Shown in pieces: positions 41,103 to 49,529 of a DNA stretch of 55,396 nucleotides. Under the pieces are notes generated by a model. That model was not told the origin of the DNA. It searched no databases and was given only the letters and a program-made list of their open reading frames with translations. A program made the position numbers and the translations under genes. The stretch covers positions 1 through 55,396 of the forward strand of contig JAZOSO010000129.1 in the NCBI GenBank assembly GCA_045657185.1. The letters are read 5' to 3'. Each line of letters opens with the position of its first letter. The stretch's first letter is position 1. The stretch comes from RGIG5270 sp045657185 (GTDB lineage: Bacteria; Verrucomicrobiota; Lentisphaeria; Victivallales; Victivallaceae).

Positions 41103-42374
41103 ATGTTATTTCAATCCGAAAAAAATAATACAGAAGAAGAAAACATTCCTGTCAATTCCGCAATTTCGTGGAATTTCGGGGCGGGACGCTTTATATCTGA
41201 TGAAGAAAATTCATCAATCATTATCCGTTATGCGTGGATGCTGATTCTGACAACTGCTTTTTTGACTTTTTTCGGATTGACAATGATTTATTCAGCCTCC
41301 TACGGCAGTCAGGAAATGCGCTTTTTCAAAAGCCAGATATTTTGGATTCTTATCGGCATTTCCGGCGGCACTTTTTCATACTACATAGGATATAAAAAAC
41401 TTACGGAATGGAGTCCGTTTATGGTCATCGGCGTGCTGATACTGCTCGTTATTGCTCTTTTTTCAAAAGAAGTAAACGGTGCGCACCGCTGGATTTTCAT
41501 AAATCTGCCCGGCTTGAGCATGAGTATTCAGCCTTCCGAATTTGCCAAAGTCGTAATGGCTCTTTTTGTCGCAGGTTACTGTTCAAAAAATTTCCGTACG
41601 CTGCCATATTTATTCAACCGCAACGGGTTGGGAAAAATTTTCCTTATATCCGGAGTAGTACTCGGCAGTATTTTTGCCGGCGGGGATTGGGGAACGACAA
41701 TTCTTGTTGCCGCTATGATAGGATTTATTCTTTTAGCGGCTGGAATGCCGCTGAGATATATATTGCTGGCATTTATATTAGCGGGCGTACTCGGGATATA
41801 CGTTTACTATTTTGATGCTGAACGCCTGTCCCGTGCCATAACCTGGCTCAATCCGCAGGAATACAAGAAAAAAGACGGCTATCAGCTCTGGATGTCACTT
41901 ATGGCTCTCGGCTCCGGCGGCTGGACAGGAATGGGATTTCTCGGCAGTCGTCTCAAAGCAAAATACCTGCCTGAACAGCATACAGACTTCATTCTGTCAG
42001 TAGTCGGTGAAGAACTCGGATTTCTGACTGTACTTTTCGGGGTTATCGGCGGCTATGTGCTTCTGGTCTTTTCTGCATTAAAAATCAGTTTAAACGCCAA
42101 GAACCGCGGGTCTATGCTGCTCGGCTTCGGCATTACGACATTCATTGCTTTTCAGGCGATAATCAACATGATTGTCATTGCAGGACTGGGACCTACCAAA
42201 GGTATGCCTGCGCCATTCATAAGTTACGGCGGCAGCAATATGGTCGCCTGCATGACCTCTATCGGTATATTACTGTCAATCGCCTCAAGCTCAATAAATG
42301 AAGATTACAATTTGCCTTTCCTTGAAAAATGTAAAAAAATAAGTTCCAAACTTTTCCGTCGTAAATATGAATAA
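41103..42374 (+). CDS. SEDS family wall polymerase (RodA/FtsW)
   Basis: A 423-residue polytopic protein with about ten membrane helices. SEDS marks: GLTMIYSASYGS, NGAHRWIFINLPGLSMSIQPSEFAKVVM (catalytic/lipid-II region), GGDWGTTILV, WMSLMALGSGGWTGMGF, QHTDFILSVVGEELGFL and the terminal PFISYGGSNMVACM. It is a peptidoglycan glycosyltransferase of either division (FtsW) or elongation (RodA) type. I cannot decide between them from motifs alone. An N-terminal soluble stretch of about 45 residues precedes the first helix. It starts 2 nt after the UDP-sugar gene and overlaps epmA by 8 nt. Confidence 0.9.
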   Translation: MLFQSEKNNTEEENIPVNSAISWNFGAGRFISDEENSSIIIRYAWMLILTTAFLTFFGLTMIYSASYGSQEMRFFKSQIFWILIGISGGTFSYYIGYKKLTEWSPFMVIGVLILLVIALFSKEVNGAHRWIFINLPGLSMSIQPSEFAKVVMALFVAGYCSKNFRTLPYLFNRNGLGKIFLISGVVLGSIFAGGDWGTTILVAAMIGFILLAAGMPLRYILLAFILAGVLGIYVYYFDAERLSRAITWLNPQEYKKKDGYQLWMSLMALGSGGWTGMGFLGSRLKAKYLPEQHTDFILSVVGEELGFLTVLFGVIGGYVLLVFSALKISLNAKNRGSMLLGFGITTFIAFQAIINMIVIAGLGPTKGMPAPFISYGGSNMVACMTSIGILLSIASSSINEDYNLPFLEKCKKISSKLFRRKYE

Positions 42375-43260
42375 AAATCTGATACTGAAACAACGCGCAC
42401 GAATTTACCGTGCGATACGCAACTTTTTTGATGACCTTGATTTTACTGAAGTCACCACTCCGACTGCACTCAATGAAGCCGCCCCCGAAGAATTTATAGA
42501 GTCTATATTTTGCGAAAACGGCAAACTTCTCCGCTGCAGTCCGGAACTTGCCATGAAGCGTCTTATCGCCGACGGTATGGAAAAAATTTACCAGCTCGGC
42601 CCCTGTTTCCGAGCCGATGAATACGGCTCCAGGCACCGTGAAGAATTTACCATGCTTGAATACTACCAAGTCGGTATAAATTATATGCAGATGCTCAATC
42701 TGACAGCAGAAATGGTACGCGCAGCAGGACGGGCGATAAATCCTGATTTACAATTTACTTATAAGGATAAAATTTTTTCTCTTGCAGAAGAACCTGAAAT
42801 CATCACCGTTGCCGATGCTTTTCTGAAATACACTCAAAAAACTGCCGCTCAAGCAGACATTGACGGCGATTTTGATGAACTTATGGTCTGTAATATTGAA
42901 CCGAACCTCGGACGGGGAAGAATGACTTTTCTCATTGATTACCCTGCCAATCGTGCATCGCTCTCAAGATTGAAAAGCGATAACCCGTCAGTTGCAGAAC
43001 GCTTTGAATTGTACATTGAAGGAATGGAACTTGCCAACGCCTTCGGAGAACTCACCGACTGCGCCGTCCAGCAGGAAAGATTTAATGCCGCCCGCAAATT
43101 CCGTGCAGACAACAACATGCGTGACTATCCCCCCACTCCGAAATTTTTTGAAGCCTTACAAAAAATGCCTGACTGTTCCGGTTCCGCTCTCGGTGTTGAC
43201 CGATTGATTATGGTTCTTACTGCACAATCGGATATTTCAGAAGTTATTGTTGAAGACTGA
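42367..43260 (+). CDS. epmA: Elongation factor P lysine ligase
   Basis: Adds a lysine-type residue to EF-P so that ribosomes pass proline stretches. The 297-residue protein is a class II lysyl-tRNA synthetase-like core without anticodon-binding domain. Class II motifs: RARIYRAIRNFFDDLDFTEVTTP (motif 1), FRADEYGSRHREEFTMLEYYQVG (motif 2), and GSALGVDRLIMVL (motif 3). LCRCSPELAMKRL-like LRCSPELAMKRLI and GMELANAFGEL are typical of GenX/PoxA. The 8-nt overlap with the SEDS gene suggests coupling. Its EF-P target and EpmB are not in the window. Confidence 0.93.
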   Translation: MNKNLILKQRARIYRAIRNFFDDLDFTEVTTPTALNEAAPEEFIESIFCENGKLLRCSPELAMKRLIADGMEKIYQLGPCFRADEYGSRHREEFTMLEYYQVGINYMQMLNLTAEMVRAAGRAINPDLQFTYKDKIFSLAEEPEIITVADAFLKYTQKTAAQADIDGDFDELMVCNIEPNLGRGRMTFLIDYPANRASLSRLKSDNPSVAERFELYIEGMELANAFGELTDCAVQQERFNAARKFRADNNMRDYPPTPKFFEALQKMPDCSGSALGVDRLIMVLTAQSDISEVIVED

Positions 43261-43269
43261 CTTATAAAC

Positions 43270-43989
43270 TTACACCATAAACGGCTGTTTATTTACACGG
43301 TGTACCAGAATTTCATCAATCACAGCATTGGTGCGGTTGGCAAGGAAAAAATGTACTATTTGAGCAATATCTTCCGGCATTATCATTCCGTCAGATTTGA
43401 GGTCAGGGCGGGAGACTTTGACCATATCGGTATAAACACCGCCGGGAGCAACAGCATGAACGCGAATTCCCTGCTGATAATATTCAGCAGCGATGCTTTT
43501 AGTCAATCCGAGCAATGCGTGTTTTGACGCGGAATAAATACTTTGCAGCGGATAACCTGCATGACTGACTACAGATGCAATATTTATAATCGTTGCAGAT
43601 GAAGATTTTTTCAGATAAGGCAAAAGCTGCTGAGTCATCATAAACGGAACTTTTACATTGATTGCCATTATGCGGTCATATTCCTCTATGGAAATATCTT
43701 CAAATGCGGTACTCTGTGCCACACCTGCATTATTGATAAGAACATCAACACCACCGAACTTTTTCGCCGTTTCAGCAACGCCGTCACGGATAAAATCAGC
43801 TGAAGTAAGATTGCCGGGCAGAACCAGACAATCAGTATATTGTTTTACAATTTCAGCAGTCTCTTCAAGTTTGGCAATATTATTACCGCCGAAAAGGACG
43901 ATTTTCATTTGGCACTGCGCCAGTTTGACGGCAACAGCTCTGCCGATACCGCCGCCGGCACCGGTTATAACAACAACTTTATTTTCCAT
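43270..43989 (-). CDS. Short-chain dehydrogenase/reductase
   Basis: A 239-residue classical SDR: cofactor motif TGAGGGIGRA near residue 9-18, NNAG (VLINNAGVAQ), catalytic Ser in IINIASVVS, and YSASK with the Tyr-Lys pair, followed by VHAVAPGGVYTDMV. The dinucleotide and substrate cannot be determined; the SDR class covers sugars, steroids, fatty-acyl groups and more. It is 60 nt downstream of the tail-specific protease gene and is convergent with epmA (9 nt). AGGAG precedes the ATG, next to a possible pseudoknot. Confidence 0.9.
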   Translation of the reverse strand: MENKVVVITGAGGGIGRAVAVKLAQCQMKIVLFGGNNIAKLEETAEIVKQYTDCLVLPGNLTSADFIRDGVAETAKKFGGVDVLINNAGVAQSTAFEDISIEEYDRIMAINVKVPFMMTQQLLPYLKKSSSATIINIASVVSHAGYPLQSIYSASKHALLGLTKSIAAEYYQQGIRVHAVAPGGVYTDMVKVSRPDLKSDGMIMPEDIAQIVHFFLANRTNAVIDEILVHRVNKQPFMV

Positions 43990-44000
43990 TCAACACTCTC

Positions 44001-44051
44001 CTGTAAAGAATTGATTTATGCAAAAAATTCTCTCTTTACAGCAAATCAATT
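44001..44051 (-). other. Possible H-type pseudoknot between the tsp and SDR genes
   Basis: CTGTAAAGA (44001-44009) pairs with TCTTTACAG (44033-44041), and AATTGATTT (44009-44017) pairs with AAATCAATT (44043-44051). The order A-B-A'-B' is that of a pseudoknot. One arm includes the tsp stop codon; another abuts the SDR ribosome site (AGGAG). AT-rich arms, so chance is possible. Confidence 0.35.
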
Positions 44052-46233
44052 ATCTTTTATTACTTTTGACAAATGAAGCGAAATCGGCGGCAATATTTAC
44101 TGCTTCATTCAGAACGCCGTCACTTTTTGCTTTCTTTTTGCTGTCTTTTTCATTGAGAGAACGGCGGCTTTCCTCATATATCTTTTTCTCTGCAAAATAT
44201 TCTTTGTAGCGTTCTTTTTCATTCAGAGAGCGTCTGTTTTCCTTGCGGTATTTAGTGTAAATATCTTGCTCTTTTTTAACTGCGGCAAAAAATTTATCTG
44301 CAGCAACACGCTGTGCTGATTTCTTGCTTAGAGTATTCAATATATCACTGAAATTCTGATAATACGGCTTATATTTACAGGCGTTTATCTCATCCCACGG
44401 CAGATGATTTTTGCTGAAACGCTCCCCGATTTCCATGACTTCGCTCAAAGACGGAATTACAATATCCGCAGAAATACCAAGCTGCTGAACCGATGAACCG
44501 TTGACTCTGTAAAATACAGCTGACTCATACTGCAATGAACCTGCATCAAAGTTTATCGGAATGAGTGAAAAAAGGTCATTAAGTTTAACAACTTCAAGTA
44601 CAGTTCCTTTACCGAATGATGTACTGTCTCCGACAATCAACGCCCGCTGATGGTCACGCATTGCACCGGAAAAAATCTCTGACGCACTCGCAGACATGCG
44701 GCTGTTCAATACAACCAGCGGCCCTCTGTAAGCAATATAATTCTTGTCCATATCCTCACGGACGCCGAATCTGCCGCTGCGGTCACGAATTTGAACAACA
44801 GGTCCGTTGATAAAAAGTCCTGCCAGCTGAATTGCTTCCATCAGACTGCCGCCGCCGTTTGAACGCAAGTCAACAACAACAGCATCAACTTTCTGTTTAT
44901 TGAAATCCTGCAAAATATTATTGACATCGCGGCTGACACTGCGGTAATCTTTTTTACCTGCCATGGCACCTTCAAAGTCCATATAAAAGCTCGGAATAAA
45001 AATAACGCCGATTTTCTTGGCATCAGCACCGGTCCCGACAGTGCGGACAGAACCTTTAGCCCCTGCTTCTTTAAGCTCAATTTTCTGACGGACAATTTCA
45101 ATAAACTGCGGTTTTGCATTTTTGCCTTTGTCGCCGGGAAGAATAGCCAGACGGACAACTGAGCCTTCCTTACCGCGGATAAGTTTTACCGCATTTGAAA
45201 CTGACATATTGACAACATCGACTATTTTTCCGTCTTTGCCCTGACCGACACCGATAATACGGTCTTCAACTTTAAGTCTGCCGTCAAGTGCGGCGGGACC
45301 GCCCGGAACTATTTCAACAATACGGATAAGGCCGTCTTCACTGGTCAGAGTAGCACCGATACCGGAAAGCGACAAACTCATGCGAATATCAAAATCCTCG
45401 TCGCTTTTGGGAGAAAGATAACTTGAATGAGGACCGTAAACCTGAGCAACCGCAGTAAGATAAATATCCAGAACATCAAGAACGTTTTTCTGCATGACAT
45501 CATTATTTATATCTTTCAGCAGATTGAGAATTTTAACTTTGGGGTCTTTACTGCCCCAGAGGGCGCGTATTTTTTCAATACGTTTTTCTTCGTCACTCTC
45601 TTTGCCGTCATGGTTCTCTGCCATCATTTTTTCATACATGCGCAAATTGAGGATTTCATTTTTCAGCCGTTTGCGCCACAATTCATACATCTCGTTTTTA
45701 TTGGCGGGACGGGGAGCTTTGCTGCGGTCAAGGATGATATTTTCATTAACGCTGAAATCAAAATCCTTTTTGAGCAATTTCTCTGCGAACTCACGGTATT
45801 CCGCCATGCGGGATTTAAAAAGGTCATAGACCTCAAAAGCAAAATCCGCATTACCATTCTCCAAATCATCATCCAGAGTATTGTAACGGCGTTCAAACTT
45901 TTTCAAATCTTCTTCAGTAAAATAGATGCGTGCAGGGTCAAGCATTTCAAGATATTTTTCAAAAACTCTATGCGAAAAATCATCATTGAACGGCTGTGAA
46001 CGATAGTGACGGGACTGCAGAATTGCCACTACATTGCGTGTGACATAACGGATGCGTGAAGCATTGGCTTTCTGTCCTGCATCCTCGGTAAATGAATAAG
46101 ACCTCTGCTTTTCCTGACTTACTGCGGCATTGAGCGAATTTATGAAATTACTGAAAAAGAATACAAAACATCCGCAGACAAGAAATACAACAGCACTGCT
46201 TAAAACGGCATGAATTTTTACTTTGTTTTTCAT
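44050..46233 (-). CDS. prc: Tail-specific (carboxy-terminal processing) protease
   Basis: A 727-residue protease, near the usual 680-720 for Prc/Tsp. A signal anchor near the start (VFLVCGCFVFFFSNF), an N-terminal helical region (RIRYVTRNVVAILQSRHY), a PDZ domain with GIGATLTSEDGLIRIVEIVPGGPAA, then the catalytic module: SRMSASASEIFSGAMRDHQRALIVGDSTSFGKGT, with Ser/Lys dyad residues. It would degrade or trim periplasmic and membrane proteins. The last 80 residues are highly charged with two copies of RRSLNEK. The HTH gene ends 1 nt upstream, so the two are cotranscribed. Confidence 0.92.
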   Translation of the reverse strand: MKNKVKIHAVLSSAVVFLVCGCFVFFFSNFINSLNAAVSQEKQRSYSFTEDAGQKANASRIRYVTRNVVAILQSRHYRSQPFNDDFSHRVFEKYLEMLDPARIYFTEEDLKKFERRYNTLDDDLENGNADFAFEVYDLFKSRMAEYREFAEKLLKKDFDFSVNENIILDRSKAPRPANKNEMYELWRKRLKNEILNLRMYEKMMAENHDGKESDEEKRIEKIRALWGSKDPKVKILNLLKDINNDVMQKNVLDVLDIYLTAVAQVYGPHSSYLSPKSDEDFDIRMSLSLSGIGATLTSEDGLIRIVEIVPGGPAALDGRLKVEDRIIGVGQGKDGKIVDVVNMSVSNAVKLIRGKEGSVVRLAILPGDKGKNAKPQFIEIVRQKIELKEAGAKGSVRTVGTGADAKKIGVIFIPSFYMDFEGAMAGKKDYRSVSRDVNNILQDFNKQKVDAVVVDLRSNGGGSLMEAIQLAGLFINGPVVQIRDRSGRFGVREDMDKNYIAYRGPLVVLNSRMSASASEIFSGAMRDHQRALIVGDSTSFGKGTVLEVVKLNDLFSLIPINFDAGSLQYESAVFYRVNGSSVQQLGISADIVIPSLSEVMEIGERFSKNHLPWDEINACKYKPYYQNFSDILNTLSKKSAQRVAADKFFAAVKKEQDIYTKYRKENRRSLNEKERYKEYFAEKKIYEESRRSLNEKDSKKKAKSDGVLNEAVNIAADFASFVKSNKR

Positions 46234-46234
46234 T

Positions 46235-46759
46235 TTAAAATGCTTTCCTGCGTCTTTTCATCTCTTCTGCGGCACAATCAACAACACTCATCAGGAACTC
46301 TTCCTGATACTCAGCTTTGATTGCATGAAAGAGAGAAAGAATGTGATTTTCCTCAGCGGAAAGTTCTTTAATTTCAAGCATTACAACATCTTCATTATTA
46401 ACAGCATCCGCAAATGTTTCAGTAAAAGCTCTGCGGTCTGACTTGCCGAGAGAAGAAAAAGTATCAAGTAAAACCTTGTCATTACTGGTAAGTTCATCAA
46501 GATAATGTCCCATGCGCGGCGCACTGCCGATACGAACGGGACGAACTTCATCAACTTCAGCTTCTTTGAGCAGCAGATAGCGGCGAAGTTCAGGATAAAT
46601 CTTACGCAAAGTCTCACTCGGAGCGTATTTTCCTTTGCGGTCACTGAAGCGGCGGAGGGTATCTTTGCCGACACCTGTGCGTTCAGACAACTCTCTGAGG
46701 GAGACGGCTTTCAAGCATTTTTCAAATGCTTTAGCTATATCATCATTTATTTTTTTCAT
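46235..46759 (-). CDS. Small helix-turn-helix protein next to prc
   Basis: A 174-residue soluble protein. Residues about 17-45 (AVSLRELSERTGVGKDTLRRFSDRKGKYAPSE) form an XRE-like helix-turn-helix. The rest is helical and acidic, without recognised domain. The gene ends 1 nt before prc, so both probably come from one message; a stress or protease-control role is an inference. The ATG at 46759 overlaps a mini-frame (ATG-GAT-GAA-ATA-TAA) by a TAATG, and the ribosome site is weak. The 66-nt gap from uvrD/pcrA (46760-46825) has no good promoter, only weak TTGTAT-like boxes. Confidence 0.7.
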   Translation of the reverse strand: MKKINDDIAKAFEKCLKAVSLRELSERTGVGKDTLRRFSDRKGKYAPSETLRKIYPELRRYLLLKEAEVDEVRPVRIGSAPRMGHYLDELTSNDKVLLDTFSSLGKSDRRAFTETFADAVNNEDVVMLEIKELSAEENHILSLFHAIKAEYQEEFLMSVVDCAAEEMKRRRKAF

Positions 46760-46825
46760 TATATTTCATCCATGTTAAAAATTGTATCTGTTTGAATATA
46801 ATACATAAACGGCAAAATACAAACC

Positions 46826-48853
46826 TTATTCATCCAACATTGAGAAAATTTTTGCAAATGCAGCTTTCAGATCGTCCTGCGACAACTCTTTGATAAAATC
46901 GTCGGGTTTGCCGGTCTGCAAAGCATCTTTTGGCAGCAGATGCAGAAACGGCGATTCGGTACGGACTTTTCTCTGTCCCCGGATATAACGCTCACGCGAA
47001 CAAGTCAGGAAAAGTTCTTTTTTGGCACGGGTTATCGCCACATAAAAAAGGCGTTTTTCCTCGTCAACAGAACCTTCCTCAAGCGACCGTTCATGCGGAA
47101 ATGAGTCTTTCTCCATAGCAACGATAAAGACAAACGGATATTCCAAACCTTTGGCGGCATGGACCGTTGACAATGTGACTCCAGTTTCCTCTTTTTCCTC
47201 GGTGCGGTCATTCTCCTCAAGCAGAGAAAAACTCTCCAGATAATCTGCAAGCGTCGGAGGTTCTGAACATTTGTTTTCATACTGAGAGACAGCAGAGATA
47301 AATTCATCCACATTTTCGCGGCGGGCGCGTGCGTCTTCAATATCCTTATACATTATCTGCATACCGTCAAGAAACCCCGTTTCACGCAGAAATGCAGTTA
47401 TTTTGGCGGCTAAATCTCCTGGAACGGCAAAAGCTTTGCGGGCATTATCAAATGCAGCAGTAAGTTTTTTGGCTCCCTCTGCACCTTTGGCAGAAACAGC
47501 TTTCAGAAACTCCTCCTGAGCAATAAGCTGTATCATCGGAGTTTTGCTGACACTGTAAAGATTTTTCAAAGTATCAACAGCTTTTTGCGCCAGTCCGCGC
47601 GGAGGAGTTCCGAGAATACGCAGGAAGCTCTGATTATCACGCTCATTTACCAGCAATTTCAAATACGCTGCGGCATCCTTGATTTCCTTGCGGTTGTAAA
47701 AATCCTGACCGCCTACCAGAGTGTAAGGAATATCCGCCTGACGCAAGGCACTTTCAAGTTCACGGGAAAGGTGATTTGAGCGATACAAAATAGCAAAATC
47801 CTCATATTTCAAATCCGGATTTTCACCCATTTTCTGTCTGATCATTGCGGTAATGAATTCACACTCTTTTTCGCTGTTTTCCGCATTAACGGCAACCAGA
47901 TCTCCGCCGTCACCGAGTGCGGACCACAATTTTTTATCATGCCGCGCAGCATTGGTGCGTATTACTGCGTTAGCGGCATTCAAAATTTTATTGACAGAAC
48001 GGTAATTCTGCTCAAGTTTGATTTCACATGTTCCGGGAAACAAGTTGGGGAAATCAAGAATATTTTCAATTTCAGCACCGCGCCAGCCGTAAATACTCTG
48101 GTCATCATCACCGACCACACAGAGGTTGCAGCGGTCGCCGGCAAGCATTTTTATAACCTGGAACTGCGCGGCGTTGGTATCCTGATATTCATCAACCAGC
48201 AAATAACGGTACTGCTCCTGATAACGTTTCAGAACTTCGGGATATTCGCTGAAGATACGATAAACCAGCATAATCATATCATCAAAATCAACCATATTCT
48301 GAAGCTCAAGCAGTTCCTGATAAGCAAAATACAATGCACTTGCCATTACATCAACATCTGTTGCGGCAATATTACGTGCCTCCTGCGGAGTAAGGAGCTG
48401 ATTTTTCCATGACCCGATACGGTTTACAAGCACATCCATACTGCACTCATCCTTACTCCAGCCGAGCTGTGCAAGCGCCTGCTTGTACAATCCCTGCTGG
48501 TCACCTGTATCAGCAATAGTAAACCCCGGCAGATAACCGAGATGCGTAATATCACGACGCAGAACTTTCACACAAAAGGAGTGAAATGTTCCGAGTGTCA
48601 CTTTTTGTGCCGAAGCAGGTTCAATCAGCGACGCCAGACGCTCACGCATCTCTTTTGCCGCCTTGTTGGTAAATGTAAGTCCGAGTATGGAATCAGGCTG
48701 AATTCCCGAAGCAATCATATAAGCAATACGGAATGTGATAACCCGTGTTTTGCCTGTTCCCGCACCGGCAAGAACCAGCACAGGACCATGCATAGTTTTT
48801 ACAGCTTTCTGCTGTTCAGGATTCAAAACTTTTAAAATCTCATCACAAGTCAT
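46826..48853 (-). CDS. UvrD/PcrA-type DNA helicase
   Basis: A 675-residue superfamily-1 3'-5' helicase. Motif I AGAGTGKTRVITFRIAYM, Ia GLTFTNKAAKEM, II LLVDEYQDTNAAQF, III GDDDQSIYGWRGAE, IV and V TVHAAKGLEYPFVFIVAMEK, and VI EEKRLFYVAITRAKKELFL are all present in order. It serves in nucleotide excision/mismatch repair and fork clearance. I choose the ATG at 48853 (GGAA upstream, 14 nt after purO). A TTG at 48871 in frame would overlap purO as TTGA but lacks a ribosome site. Slightly shorter than PcrA/UvrD (about 720). Confidence 0.92.
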   Translation of the reverse strand: MTCDEILKVLNPEQQKAVKTMHGPVLVLAGAGTGKTRVITFRIAYMIASGIQPDSILGLTFTNKAAKEMRERLASLIEPASAQKVTLGTFHSFCVKVLRRDITHLGYLPGFTIADTGDQQGLYKQALAQLGWSKDECSMDVLVNRIGSWKNQLLTPQEARNIAATDVDVMASALYFAYQELLELQNMVDFDDMIMLVYRIFSEYPEVLKRYQEQYRYLLVDEYQDTNAAQFQVIKMLAGDRCNLCVVGDDDQSIYGWRGAEIENILDFPNLFPGTCEIKLEQNYRSVNKILNAANAVIRTNAARHDKKLWSALGDGGDLVAVNAENSEKECEFITAMIRQKMGENPDLKYEDFAILYRSNHLSRELESALRQADIPYTLVGGQDFYNRKEIKDAAAYLKLLVNERDNQSFLRILGTPPRGLAQKAVDTLKNLYSVSKTPMIQLIAQEEFLKAVSAKGAEGAKKLTAAFDNARKAFAVPGDLAAKITAFLRETGFLDGMQIMYKDIEDARARRENVDEFISAVSQYENKCSEPPTLADYLESFSLLEENDRTEEKEETGVTLSTVHAAKGLEYPFVFIVAMEKDSFPHERSLEEGSVDEEKRLFYVAITRAKKELFLTCSRERYIRGQRKVRTESPFLHLLPKDALQTGKPDDFIKELSQDDLKAAFAKIFSMLDE

Positions 48854-48867
48854 GGATTTTATTCCGC

Positions 48868-49503
48868 TCAAATAGTTTTGACAGCGATATCAAAATTGCC
48901 GTTATCACAGACAACACATGCTGCGGCAACAGGATTTTCAAAATCAGCAAAAACACCGCCTGAAACAACATAATCACATGCAGCTTCAGCATTTGCAACA
49001 TCAAAAGCAGCATCAAGGTTGTCATCGCAGGGACGGTTCTTTTCATAAGTTGAAATATAGAGAGCCTGACCGTTTTTGAGTTCAAATTCACGAACCAATA
49101 CTGCATCTTTGCGGACAATACCGAGGAAACCTCTTGTTCCGTTCATTTCAACTGCACCGACGATACGGGGAGTATCAAGAGAGTCATGTTCATAGTCCAA
49201 TGCCAGCAAGCCCAAAGTCATTGCATCACGGACAGGCATGCCTGAAGCGATTTTTTCAGCGATAGGGTCAGTCTGAGAACCGTTGCTTACGACTGCATAA
49301 TCACCGGCAATGCGGACGCAGTTATAAGTGATGTAGGGGTTCTTCTGCAAATCGCCTTCAAAACCGGGACGGGGCATAACAGCAACTTTGTCGCCCATTT
49401 TGACGGTTTGACGATTGGGGAATGAACGGGAAGAAACACGATACATGGCAACATTTTTTCCATCATTGGTTCTGCCGATTGAAACGATACGACCTAAATA
49501 CAT
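48868..49503 (-). CDS. IMP cyclohydrolase, archaeal PurO type
   Basis: A 211-residue protein with MYLGRIVSIGRT, YRVSSRSFPNRQ, and DPIAEKIASGMPVRDAMT, which match the PurO family (archaeal IMP cyclohydrolase, single-domain). It would convert FAICAR to IMP, the last step of purine synthesis, in place of the PurH C-terminal part. Bacterial members exist, but function in this lineage is unproven; it may instead act on other formamido compounds. AAGGAG-like GGAGTAAAAAA precedes the ATG. Gap of 26 nt from the transporter upstream. Confidence 0.8.
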   Translation of the reverse strand: MYLGRIVSIGRTNDGKNVAMYRVSSRSFPNRQTVKMGDKVAVMPRPGFEGDLQKNPYITYNCVRIAGDYAVVSNGSQTDPIAEKIASGMPVRDAMTLGLLALDYEHDSLDTPRIVGAVEMNGTRGFLGIVRKDAVLVREFELKNGQALYISTYEKNRPCDDNLDAAFDVANAEAACDYVVSGGVFADFENPVAAACVVCDNGNFDIAVKTI

Positions 49504-49529
49504 TTTTTTACTCCTTTATATTATATGTG

